This document shows positions 24,770 through 34,400 of a DNA stretch of 64,000 bases, one piece after another; within the stretch, counting starts at the first letter, position 1, and each line of letters opens with the position of its first letter. A program made the position numbers and the translations under genes. The notes beneath the pieces are model-generated. The model worked only from the letters and a program-made list of their open reading frames with translations. It did no database searches and had not been told where the DNA came from. The DNA is taken from the NCBI GenBank assembly GCA_947475525.1, contig CANJMI010000004.1, positions 244,333 to 308,332 on the forward strand, read 5' to 3'. Origin of the DNA: Polyangiaceae bacterium. GTDB lineage: Bacteria > Myxococcota_A > Polyangia > Polyangiales > Polyangiaceae.

Positions 24770-26290
24770 TCAGCCCACGTCGAATTTGACACCCTGAGCG
24801 AGCGGAGCCCGGCCGCTCCAGTTCACCGTGCACGTCTGCCGACGCATGTACGCCTTCCACGAATCCGAGCCGGACTCGCGACCGCCGCCGGTGTCCTTCT
24901 CACCACCGAATGCGCCGCCGATCTCAGCACCCGAGGTGCCGATGTTCACGTTGGCGATGCCGCAGTCGGAGCCGATCGCTGAGAGAAACTGCTCCGAAGC
25001 GCGCATGCCTTCCGTGAAAATGGCGCTCGAGAGCCCTTGCGTCACGGCGTTGTTCGCGGCGATAGCCTCGTCGAGCGAATCCACTTCGAAGACGTAAAGG
25101 ATGGGCGCAAACGTCTCTTCCCAGGCGATGGGGAAGTCGGCTTGCGCGGGCGCTTTGACGATTGTCGGCTCGACGAAGTTGCCCGGCCGATCGACTTTCT
25201 TGCCGCCGCAGAGCACGGTGCCGCCCTGCCCCTTTGCCGTTTCGATCGCGGCTTCGTACGCGACGACCGCCTGCTGGCTGATCAGCGGCCCGAGCAGCGT
25301 GCCCTCCGCGAGTGGGTCGCCGATCGTGATGGTGCGGTACGCAGCGACCAAGCGTTCGGTTAGCTTTGCGGCGACGCCGCGCTGCGCGAAAATGCGACGG
25401 GTGCTCGTGCAACGCTGGCCTGCGGTGCCAACCGCGCCGAAGGTGATCGAGGGGACGGCCATGTCGAGATCGGCATCGTCCATGACGATGATCGCGTTGT
25501 TGCCGCCGAGCTCGAGGATGGTGCGGCCAAGGCGGGCCGCGACCGTCGCCGCGACCTTGCGACCGACGGCGGTCGAGCCGGTGAACGAGACGAGCGGAAT
25601 GCCGCGGTTGTCGCCTAGCCACGAGCCAACATCGGCATCGCCGACCAGAAGGTTGAAGACTCCGAGGCAGTCATGCTCGCGCATCACTCGGTTCGCGATT
25701 TGCTGCACGGCGAGCGCGGTTAGGGGCGTGCGAGGCGAGGGCTTCCACAGCATCACGTCGCCACAGACGGCGCCGAGTGCGGCGTTCCATGCCCAGACCG
25801 CCATCGGAAAGTTGAATGCCGTCACAATCGCGATGGGGCCGAGAGGGTGCCATTGCTCGAACATGCGGTGACGCGGGCGCTCCGAGTGCGTCGTGATGCC
25901 GCAAAGTTGTCGGCTCAGACCAACGGCGAAATCGCAGATGTCGATCATCTCCTGCACTTCACCGAGGCCTTCGCTTTTGATCTTGCCCGCCTCGAGCGAG
26001 ATAAGCGCGCCGAGGTCATCTTTGTGGTCGCGGAGTGCGTTGCCTAAAGCGCGGACCACCTCACCGCGGAGTGGAGCGGGTCGCATGCGCCAGGACTCGA
26101 ACGCCGCCGACGACCGCGCGAGCACCACTTCGGCGTCAGCGATGGTCGCCGCGCGGACCGTTCCGAGCACTTCGCCCGTCGTCGGATCCACGGAGACGAG
26201 CGCCTCACCCTTCGTCGCCAGCCAATCTCCGGTGCATGCACCCGACTGGAGTCCCTCGATTTCAAGCCGCGCTAGTACGTCTCGTCGCAT
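24770..26290 (-). CDS. ALDH7-type aldehyde dehydrogenase (alpha-aminoadipate semialdehyde dehydrogenase-like)
   Basis: The 506-residue enzyme has the aldehyde dehydrogenase motifs: GPIAIVTAFNFPMAVWAWN, FTGSTAVGRKVA, LELGGNN with the general base Glu, and AGQRCTSTRR with the catalytic Cys near 294. The Cys context and the C-terminal GTSGAEIGGAFGGEKDTGGGRESGSDSWK are characteristic of ALDH7A1/antiquitin. That group oxidises 2-aminoadipate semialdehyde in lysine breakdown. The start at 26290 is preferred; an ATG at 26317 would add nine residues. It is divergent from the E1 gene with a gap of about 50 bases. Confidence 0.93.
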   Translation of the reverse strand: MRRDVLARLEIEGLQSGACTGDWLATKGEALVSVDPTTGEVLGTVRAATIADAEVVLARSSAAFESWRMRPAPLRGEVVRALGNALRDHKDDLGALISLEAGKIKSEGLGEVQEMIDICDFAVGLSRQLCGITTHSERPRHRMFEQWHPLGPIAIVTAFNFPMAVWAWNAALGAVCGDVMLWKPSPRTPLTALAVQQIANRVMREHDCLGVFNLLVGDADVGSWLGDNRGIPLVSFTGSTAVGRKVAATVAARLGRTILELGGNNAIIVMDDADLDMAVPSITFGAVGTAGQRCTSTRRIFAQRGVAAKLTERLVAAYRTITIGDPLAEGTLLGPLISQQAVVAYEAAIETAKGQGGTVLCGGKKVDRPGNFVEPTIVKAPAQADFPIAWEETFAPILYVFEVDSLDEAIAANNAVTQGLSSAIFTEGMRASEQFLSAIGSDCGIANVNIGTSGAEIGGAFGGEKDTGGGRESGSDSWKAYMRRQTCTVNWSGRAPLAQGVKFDVG

Positions 26291-26342
26291 CTCCGTCTCG
26301 CTCCCTCTTGTCCGCATCGTCGCGTTATAGTTTGCTCCGCGC

Positions 26343-28598
26343 ATGAATCGTAGAGCCGACGCGAGCATGGTCGATCGCGTACCCTTCGTCGACGGGGGAT
26401 TCAGCGAGTACGTCCGATCGTTGCCTCAATCGCGCGCGCCACGCCGAGCGGACGACCGCGTGCGTGCCGCGAGCCCGCTCACGTGCCGACAAGCACTCGA
26501 CCTCTATCGCGTGCAGCTCGAGAGCCGTCACGTCGATTTCGCCGCGCGCAACTTGAAACGCGACGCGCAGGCCTTCTACACGATCGGCTCCTCAGGCCAC
26601 GAGGGAAACGCCGCCGTCGCGGCAGCCATCCGCCCGACCGACCCCGCCTTTTTGCACTACCGATCGGGAGCGTTTTTCCTCGAGCGCGCCCGTCAGCTCG
26701 GTCGAACTGACGGCGCCTACGCGATGCTGCTCGGCATCGTCGCGAGCTCGGACGAGCCGATGGCGGGCGGACGCCACAAGGTGTTCGGGCACGCGGAGAT
26801 GGCCATCCCACCGCAGACCTCCACGATCGCGTCGCACCTTCCGAAAGCGGTCGGCATGGCGTTCGGGATTGGCCGCGCCGCACGACTCGGCGTCGCAACG
26901 TCGAGCCCCCAAGACGCGATCGTCGTCGTCAGCTTCGGCGACGCCTCGGTGAATCACTCGACCGCGCAAGGCGCCATTAACGCGGCCTGCTGGGCTGCGG
27001 CGCAAGGCCAGCCCGTTCCCGTCCTTTTCGTTTGCGAAGACAATGGCATCGGCATCTCGGTGCAAACACCCGACGGCTGGGTACGCTCGGCGAACGCCAC
27101 GCGCGGCGGCCTCGAATACGCGGCCGCAGATGGCCTCGATCTCGCGGATACTTACGCGACCGCCACCGACCTCGCCAATTGGGTTCGACGCGAACAGCGG
27201 CCAGCGTTTTTGCACCTTCGCACGGTGCGCTTGCTCGGGCACGCGGGCTCCGACATCGAGACCGTATACCGATCGCTCGAGGAGATCGAAGCGAGCGAGG
27301 CCCTCGACCCGCTTCGCATCGGCGCCAGACTGCTCGTCGAGGCAGGCGCCGCCACACCCGAGCAACTCCTCGAACTCTACGAGGCGTCACGCGCGCGCAT
27401 CGCGGAGCTAGGTCGGCAAGCCACCACGCGGCCCAAGCTCACGACGGCCACGGAAGTGATGCGACCGCTCGCGCCACGCCAGGAAGACGCGCTCGCGCGG
27501 ATCACGACCGAGTCCGCGAACGAGAGCGAACGCCGGCGTTTCTGGGGGGACAAGCTACCGGAAGAGCAGCGGCCGAACGGCTTCGCTCAACACGTCAACT
27601 GGGCCCTCGGCGACCTCTTGGCGCAGCACCCCGAGGCCGTTCTCTTCGGTGAAGATGTCGCAAAAAAAGGCGGCGTCTACGGCGTGACGCGTGACCTCGC
27701 ACGACGTGCGAAACGCGGCCGAGTATTCGACACGCTGCTCGATGAACAGACCATCCTCGGGCTCGCCATCGGCTTTGGTCAGCTCGGGCTCTTGCCGATC
27801 CCCGAAATCCAGTACCTCGCGTATCTCCACAATGCGGAGGACCAGCTCCGCGGTGAGGCGGCGAGCCTCCAATTCTTTTCGAATGCCCAGTACCAGAACC
27901 CGATGGTCATTCGCATCGCGGGCTACGGCTATCAGAAGGGTTTCGGCGGTCATTTTCACAACGACAATTCGGTCGCCGTGCTGCGCGACATCCCGGGCAT
28001 CATCGTTGCGTCACCCGCTCGCGGGGACGACGCCGCCGCGATGCTCCGCACCTGCATCGCCGCCGCGAAGACCTCGGGATCGGTGTGCGTTTTCATCGAG
28101 CCGATCGCGCTCTACGGCGAGCGGGACCTGCTTGCGAAAGGCGACGGCTTATGGACCGCGCCGTATGCTCCTTCGAGCACCGCGGAGCGCGTTGCGATTG
28201 GCAAAGGACGCGTCTGGCGCGACGGTGAGCACCTCACCATCGTATCGTGGGCCAATGGGTTATGGATGAGCCTACGTGTCGCTTCGAGGCTCGAACGCGA
28301 GCACGGAATTCGGTGTCGCGTATTCGACCTCCGGTGGCTCGCCCCGCTGCCCGCGGCCGAGCTCCTGGAGCACGCCCGCCATACCGGCCGTGTGCTCGTC
28401 GTCGACGAGACGCGCAAAACAGGCGGGGTGTCCGAAGGAATCTTCACTGCCCTCGTCGATGGTGGCTTCGAAGGCACGATGCGTCGCGTGACCAGCGAGG
28501 ATTGTTTCATCCCACTCGGTGACGCCGCGAACCTCGTGCTCTTGCAGGAGAGTGCCATCGAAGCTGCGGCCCTCGCTCTCGCACAGCACACCCGATAG
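26343..28598 (+). CDS. 2-oxoacid dehydrogenase E1 component, fused alpha and beta subunits
   Basis: The 751-residue protein joins E1 alpha (about 50-380) and E1 beta (about 410-751). The alpha part has HYRSGAFFLERA, the thiamine diphosphate motif GDASVNHSTAQGAIN starting near 199, and ENDNGIGIS-like CEDNGIGISV. The beta part has LFGEDVAKKGGVYGVT, DTLLDEQTILGLAIGFG, a PEIQYLAYLHNAEDQ segment and a VVDETRKTGGVSEGI transketolase C-terminal domain. Such E1 proteins decarboxylate branched-chain 2-oxoacids, pyruvate or similar acids for an E2/E3 complex. No E2 or E3 gene is in the window. The divergent ALDH7 gene hints at amino acid breakdown, but the substrate is unknown. Confidence 0.92.
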   Translation: MNRRADASMVDRVPFVDGGFSEYVRSLPQSRAPRRADDRVRAASPLTCRQALDLYRVQLESRHVDFAARNLKRDAQAFYTIGSSGHEGNAAVAAAIRPTDPAFLHYRSGAFFLERARQLGRTDGAYAMLLGIVASSDEPMAGGRHKVFGHAEMAIPPQTSTIASHLPKAVGMAFGIGRAARLGVATSSPQDAIVVVSFGDASVNHSTAQGAINAACWAAAQGQPVPVLFVCEDNGIGISVQTPDGWVRSANATRGGLEYAAADGLDLADTYATATDLANWVRREQRPAFLHLRTVRLLGHAGSDIETVYRSLEEIEASEALDPLRIGARLLVEAGAATPEQLLELYEASRARIAELGRQATTRPKLTTATEVMRPLAPRQEDALARITTESANESERRRFWGDKLPEEQRPNGFAQHVNWALGDLLAQHPEAVLFGEDVAKKGGVYGVTRDLARRAKRGRVFDTLLDEQTILGLAIGFGQLGLLPIPEIQYLAYLHNAEDQLRGEAASLQFFSNAQYQNPMVIRIAGYGYQKGFGGHFHNDNSVAVLRDIPGIIVASPARGDDAAAMLRTCIAAAKTSGSVCVFIEPIALYGERDLLAKGDGLWTAPYAPSSTAERVAIGKGRVWRDGEHLTIVSWANGLWMSLRVASRLEREHGIRCRVFDLRWLAPLPAAELLEHARHTGRVLVVDETRKTGGVSEGIFTALVDGGFEGTMRRVTSEDCFIPLGDAANLVLLQESAIEAAALALAQHTR

Positions 28599-28671
28599 AC
28601 GACGGTGTCACGCGTGCCGTCGCGGCAGAAACGCCCTTGCCGCCGAGCGAAATCACCTGCATTTCAGGCGC

Positions 28672-29571
28672 ATGCTACGAAATTTCGCGGTGGGGACGGT
28701 GCTGTTGGCACTTGGAACGGGCTGCGTGACGAAGGCGGAGTTCGAACGGCAAATGGCCCTCGGAGCCGACCGTGAACGAACCCTTCACCAAAAATCAGCC
28801 GCGGAGCTCGCGGCAGCGGAAGCCAAACTCAGCGCGCTACGCAGCAACGTCGAGGCGCTCAAACAAGAGGTGGATTCGCGCGACCGCCAAGTGGGAGACG
28901 CTCACGTTCAGCTCGCCGACTTTCAAAAAAAGCTCGACGACACCACGGCGCTCTCGGACCAACTTCGCCAGGAGTTGCAGAAGGCCGGCAAAAACGTCGA
29001 CGGCCTGATGGCGGAGAAAGGCAAAATGCGCAACGCGCTGGACGACGCGAAGGTCCGCCTCGAAGAGCTCCGCCGAGCGCAAGAAGCCGCGCAAAAGCGC
29101 GCCGATCTATTGAAGAACCTGATCAACAAGTTCAAGCGAATGATCGATTCCGGAGACCTGAAGATCGTGCTGCGCGAGGGCCGCATGGTTCTTCAGCTCC
29201 GCAACGACGTGCTCTTCGACTCCGGCAAGACCGACGTCAAGCCCGCGGGCAAAGAAGCGCTGAAAGACGTCGCCGGAGTCCTCGTGACGCTAACCGACCG
29301 CAAACTTCAGGTCGTCGGACACACGGACAACATACCCATCCAGACGGATCGGTTCCCGTCGAATTGGGAGCTCTCGGCATCTCGCGCCATCTCGGTCGTG
29401 AGGTTTCTCGTGAGCGCCAACGTGAAAGCCGAACACCTCTCCGCCGCGGGCTACGGTGAGTACGATCCGGTATCGACGGCTGACACCGAGGAGGCCCGCT
29501 CGAAGAACCGGCGGATCGAAATCGTGCTGCAGCCGAACCTCGCCGAGCTCATCAGCATCCCCACCGATTGA
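28672..29571 (+). CDS. OmpA-family lipoprotein with long coiled coil
   Basis: The 299-residue protein has a lipoprotein signal (GTVLLALGTGC, Cys18). A Lys/Glu/Ala-rich coiled coil runs at about 25-155, followed by a C-terminal OmpA peptidoglycan-binding domain at about 175-290. That domain has LRNDVLFDSGKTDVKPAGKEAL, VVGHTDNIPI, NWELSASRAISVVRFL and SKNRRIEIVLQP. This layout ties the outer membrane lipid anchor to the cell wall by a rigid spacer. A related gene lies at 57879. The ATG at 28672 was chosen because it starts the signal peptide directly. Confidence 0.92.
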   Translation: MLRNFAVGTVLLALGTGCVTKAEFERQMALGADRERTLHQKSAAELAAAEAKLSALRSNVEALKQEVDSRDRQVGDAHVQLADFQKKLDDTTALSDQLRQELQKAGKNVDGLMAEKGKMRNALDDAKVRLEELRRAQEAAQKRADLLKNLINKFKRMIDSGDLKIVLREGRMVLQLRNDVLFDSGKTDVKPAGKEALKDVAGVLVTLTDRKLQVVGHTDNIPIQTDRFPSNWELSASRAISVVRFLVSANVKAEHLSAAGYGEYDPVSTADTEEARSKNRRIEIVLQPNLAELISIPTD

Positions 29572-29617
29572 CAGGGCGCTTGTCATCCCGAGCGCGCGGC
29601 GGCAGTCTCGTGAGGTT

Positions 29618-30559
29618 ATGGCTCGACATCTACGGACCCTTCGCGACCTGTCCTCGGCCGAATTCAACCGCGTCCTCAACCTCGCGCGCGACGTAAAGCA
29701 GAACCCGGACGCCTACCGGGAAAAGCTCGCCGGAAAAGCGGTCGCGATGATTTTCGCGAAGCCCTCGACTCGGACGCGCGTGTCATTCGAAGTTGGGATC
29801 CGACAACTCGGCGCGCAGTCGCTCTTCCTCCCTTACGGTGGCGACTCTGGGCTGCATCTCGGCCGAGGCGAGACTCCGCACGACACCGCGAAGTCTCTGT
29901 CGCGCTACGTCGACGCGATCGTGATTCGCACGTTCGGCCAAGACGAGGTGGACGCGCTCGCCGAACACAGCGCGATACCGGTGATAAACGCGCTGACAGA
30001 CCGGTTCTACCCGTGCCAGGTGCTCGCCGACGTGATGACGATGCGCGAACGCTTCGGGGATGATTTACGCGGGAAAAAACTGGTTTTTGTGGGTCCAGGC
30101 AACAACGTGACGCACTCGCTCCTTCACGCGGGACCGCGCGTGGGCTTCGACGTCGTCGTCGCGTGTCCGGAAGTGCTACCGCCCTCGCACCAGGTGCTCG
30201 AGATCGCGCGTGAAGAAGCGCTGCGAGTCGGCACGCAGGTGTTTGTCGAACACAACGCGCGCAAGGCCGTGAAGGACGCAGCGGTGATCTATACGGACAC
30301 CTGGGTCAGCATGGGTCAGGAGCGCGATGCTCACTCCTTGAGAGCGAAGCTGACGGCTTACACGGTCGATGACGAGCTCATGGAAACGGCTGCTCCCGAC
30401 GCGATTTTCATGCACGGCCTACCCGCGCGACGGGGCGAGGAAGTGATGGCTTCCGTGATCGACGGGCGCCAATCCGTGGTGTTCGACCAAGCCGAAAACC
30501 GGCTGCACGCACAGAAGGCGCTGATGCTGCTCCTCATGGGGGCCGAGCCGTGGAGCTGA
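29618..30559 (+). CDS. argF: Ornithine carbamoyltransferase
   Basis: The 313-residue enzyme has the carbamoyl-phosphate motif KPSTRTR (residues 48-54) and the HxxQxLAD equivalent FYPCQVLADVMT. The ornithine-type loop is TDTWVSMGQE. At 266-269 it reads HGLP where ornithine carbamoyltransferases normally have HCLP, so the Cys that contacts ornithine is a Gly. The SMG loop and overall match favour ornithine carbamoyltransferase of arginine synthesis, but the Cys to Gly change leaves some doubt about the amino substrate. The next gene overlaps its end by 10 bases. Confidence 0.87.
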   Translation: MARHLRTLRDLSSAEFNRVLNLARDVKQNPDAYREKLAGKAVAMIFAKPSTRTRVSFEVGIRQLGAQSLFLPYGGDSGLHLGRGETPHDTAKSLSRYVDAIVIRTFGQDEVDALAEHSAIPVINALTDRFYPCQVLADVMTMRERFGDDLRGKKLVFVGPGNNVTHSLLHAGPRVGFDVVVACPEVLPPSHQVLEIAREEALRVGTQVFVEHNARKAVKDAAVIYTDTWVSMGQERDAHSLRAKLTAYTVDDELMETAAPDAIFMHGLPARRGEEVMASVIDGRQSVVFDQAENRLHAQKALMLLLMGAEPWS

Positions 30560-31401
30560 AGCCGAGCGATCTCGCGCCCAACTACCGCGCGATCCTCGAG
30601 ACCTGCGAACCCTACCTCGTAAGCTACCCCGGAAATTACGGCGCGCTCGACCTCGAGCCGTTCGGCTTACGAATCAAACGCGAGCGGCTGTACACGGCGA
30701 CGACCCTCGCGAGTCGCGGCGTAGTCGATGGCCTTCACGTCCTCGACGCGGCCACCTTTGGCGGCCAAGAGATGCTGATGCCGAGATGGGTGCTCTTCGA
30801 CTGCGGAGAGTTCCCAGGAATTGTATTCGGCTTCGGCAAGCGAGCACGTGACCTTTCGCCGAGGCTGCGTGACCGCTACCGCGTAGGCCCACCGGCAAGC
30901 GACGACGCCTTCGTTCCGCTGTCGATGTGGGTCGCCATCCGCTGTGCCGAAGAAGGGGCGTGGTTCGGCCACAATTTGTCTTCGGCGAACGTGATGGGAG
31001 AGCCGCACGACGCGCTACCGGGGCTCGCGACAATCACGAAAGTTTTCGGAGTGAAGCTTGCGCGCTCGAGCAAGCAATACGGAGCGACGCAGTGGAAATC
31101 AGGCAGCCTCGCCCTCCACTTGAAGTTGGGAGAGATGCACGTCTTGTCGGCGTATACGCCAGCGCACACGCACGCCGAGACGCTCGCTTACCGCGTCGAT
31201 GTGGATGACGTACGACTCGTGCAAAGCTTGCAACCGGGGTATGCGCCCGCGGCAACACAAGGCGAACGTGTCCTCGCGGCCGATGACGTCGAGGGTATGC
31301 ACGCGCTCCACGACGCGCTCGAGCGGGGCGAGCGCTGGACGGTGATTCGCGCCGAAGCTCGCGGCCCACAGGCGCAGCTCGTGCACCTCGTCCGCGGGTA
31401 A
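30550..31401 (+). CDS. Conserved-looking hypothetical protein coupled to argF
   Basis: The 283-residue soluble product has no motif I recognise. It contains many aromatic and hydrophobic segments (GLRIKRERLYTATTLASRG, WVLFDCGEFPGIVFGFGKRA, MHVLSAYTPAHTHAETLAYR) and a C-terminal acidic helix. It is probably a folded cytoplasmic protein. Its GTG start overlaps the end of argF by ten bases, so it is probably translated together with it. Base composition is like its neighbours. Confidence 0.75.
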   Translation: MELKPSDLAPNYRAILETCEPYLVSYPGNYGALDLEPFGLRIKRERLYTATTLASRGVVDGLHVLDAATFGGQEMLMPRWVLFDCGEFPGIVFGFGKRARDLSPRLRDRYRVGPPASDDAFVPLSMWVAIRCAEEGAWFGHNLSSANVMGEPHDALPGLATITKVFGVKLARSSKQYGATQWKSGSLALHLKLGEMHVLSAYTPAHTHAETLAYRVDVDDVRLVQSLQPGYAPAATQGERVLAADDVEGMHALHDALERGERWTVIRAEARGPQAQLVHLVRG

Positions 31402-31419
31402 GTTGATGCGCGCCGTCGC

Positions 31420-34400
31420 TCAATCGGAACGGGGCATCGGCACGATGAGCCCGAGCCGCGTGCGCACCTCGAGGTGAGCATCGCTCACCAAGAACCCGAA
31501 GAGCTCGCGTGCCTCGCTGTGCTTCGCGAGCCAGCGCAAGCGCTCTCCACCCGATGCGGGTAAGGCGGCGGCGGCCGTAGCAAGAGCCATCGCGTCGAGG
31601 GTCAGGCTGATGTCCCCGACGGCCACGGCGGTGACATGCCAGGACCACGCCGCTGCGCTGCCTCCGAGCGAGGAGCCGCGCAAGCCGATCGAATCGAAGA
31701 CGTAGCGGGCGAGCGCGACAAGGCGGGGCTCCGCAACGAAGGATTGGGCGACGGCACGCATGCGGCTTTCAACCTCAGCCACCTTCGCGAGGTCGACCCC
31801 CATCGGAGCAATCGTGGGATCATGGAGTCGCAGATAAGCCACGAGTACCGCAAACTGATCGATCGGCGCGGTTCGAGCGAAGGCCGCCGTCCCACTGCGA
31901 ACCAAGGTGGCAGCCCGATGAAACGCGAGCTCGAAGAGCGCGGAATTGTCGGCGTCAAGGAGCTGCGCGGCAACGCAGAACACGGCCGGCGACATCGACA
32001 CGGGGACGATGGTCGCCGACAGCGCATTCGCTACGACGAAGTCGACGTCGGGGAGACCATGCTGCGCGGCGATCTCGCGAGCGCGGACAATCAGGTCATC
32101 GTGATGGGTCAGCGGCCGGGTGCGCATCGCGCGGGAATCGAACGGCGTCGCGGCATCGAGCAGTCCGCCCGTCGCGGCGAGCAGCTCCCTGAACTCGGGG
32201 CCAAACACCTCGGGTGCCAGCAAATCATCGAGGCCGCGATCCGTTGCGCGAACCCCGGCGGCACCTATGCGCGAAGGTCCGCCGTGGGCCGCTGTTCGGA
32301 CAGCTTCAGCAACGGCAATGCCGTCCACCCGACCACGGAGTTCGGCAACAGCCTTCGCAATTTCAAAAACTCCGTCATCCATCCGCCCCGAGACCAGCAG
32401 GCGCGAGAGCTCGTGTAGCGTTCGCTCGAGCAAGGCATCTGCGAGGCCGCGCTTCGACTGACGAACATAGAACGCGTGCAGCGCCTTGAGCGAATGGGGC
32501 TCGAGCGCGTGCTGACGTCGGAGCTCGAGCAAGACTTTCTCCGCCTCGGCAACCTCACGAACGCGCTCGTGCAGCCATGACAGGGCAATGGTTCGGGCAC
32601 AAACGTCTTGAGGTTGCGTCGCCTGTTCGCACAAAGCCCGCTGAGCCGCGAGCGCGCCCGCCGGATCGCCCATTGCGGCTTGCAGCTCGATCCAGCGCTC
32701 ACGTACGTCGATGCGGGTTGGGTCGAGTTTCTCCGCTTCGCGGTAGGCGCGACGCGCACGCTCGTGGTTCGGGCGCAGCCGCGAGTAAACGTCCCCGAGG
32801 CGGAGGTAAACATCGACCCGTTCGTTCGGGTCGGTGACGAGACGGCCGAGCTGCAGCAGCGCCTGTTCGGCAGCCTCGCCGTCCTGTTCGGTAATGGCGA
32901 CGTCTGCGTACGCGCGCCAGGCGGCGACGTCGTCAGGGCGAACCTTTAACGAGGCCGCAAGCGCCACCTTGGCCTCGCTGGACGCGCCAGCCTCGGCCAG
33001 CATCCGGCCGCGCAGCACCTCGAGTTCGCCGCGCTGGGTTGGGTCGACGACGGTCCGAACACGTTGCGAAAGAAGCTCGGCGAGCTCCATCCGGGCACCA
33101 CCGGCGAGGTAGATCGCTTGGAGACGCTCGAACGCGGCCACGTGTTGCGGGTCGAGGTCGCACGCGGCTTCGAGAAGCCGCTGGCCCTCGATAGCCGCGC
33201 GCGGGTCGTTCGAACCGAGCCACAATGTGGCAGCCTTGTAGCAGCGCTGCGCCCGATCGCGCCGACTGCGCGTCATGCCCGCGAGTTCCTCGTACGCGAC
33301 CGCCGCTTGCAAAATTGCGCCGGAACGTTCGAGGACGCTCGCTCGCAGAAGCCGAGCGACAGGATGCCGTGGCCATGCCGAGAACACGTCACCGAGTAGC
33401 GAGTTTGCGGAGGCGTCATCGCCCGATGAAAAAGCGGCCTCGGCGGCACGGCAGAGGAGTGCCGCACGTTCGAGGGGTCGAGTCGTGCGCTCCGCGAGAT
33501 CGCATGCCGCGCGCCACATTCCAGCAAAATCGCAGCGTAACTGGGAGAGCGCCGAGAGCTGTCGCAGCGCCCATGAGCCACGACGACTGACCACCGCCGC
33601 TTGACGGGCCGCGTCGAGTGCGAGCGCCTGTTGGTCGCTCCGAAGCGCGCGTCGAACGGCGAACATCGCGTGCGCAAGGCCTTCGCTACCCGTCGTGGCC
33701 CTCGCGAGCGCAAACTCGATCCACGCGTGATTCTGGGGATCGTCGACATGGAAGAACATCCGCTCGGCCTCGAGCAACGCCACGATATCGAGCGAGCCTG
33801 TCTCGAGCATGTCCCGCCAATGTCGCGCAGCGGCGCTGAAGTCACCTCGGCCATGCCACGCAAGTCTGGCAAGCTCCGCGTCGAGGTCACGCCGTTCCTC
33901 TGCCTCCTCGGCGCGAAGCCGCAACGAGGCCACCCGGTCCACGGCGGCCTGCGTCCCGTGCCCCTGCAAAGCCAAGCGACGCGCGAAGCTTTCGGCGAGG
34001 GGCGAGCGTTGCACGGCCCCGCGAATCGTACGCGCGGCCGAGGCGAGGTCGCCTTGGCACTCGTAAAGGAGAGCCGCCTCGAGGGCGAATGACACCGCAT
34101 CGACTCCCGCTTCGGCGCTGCGATCTTCGAGCCAAGCCGCGCGATCGTCCACTCCTCCGCCTGCGGCCTCGAATCGCTCGCGGAGTGCAATGTCCGCCGG
34201 TTTTTGACGCTGCGCGTCCGTCAAAAGCTGCAACCGCTCCGGCGAATCGAGGGGTGTGAGGCGAAGCGCATCGAGGATCTGCTCGTGAACCGGGTCGAGC
34301 TTGCAGCGCGTGAGCCACTGACGAGCAGCGGCGCGCACGCCGGTGCGGAGGGCACCCGCGAAGCCGAACAGAGGGGCGACTGGCGACTGGTCATCGCGCT

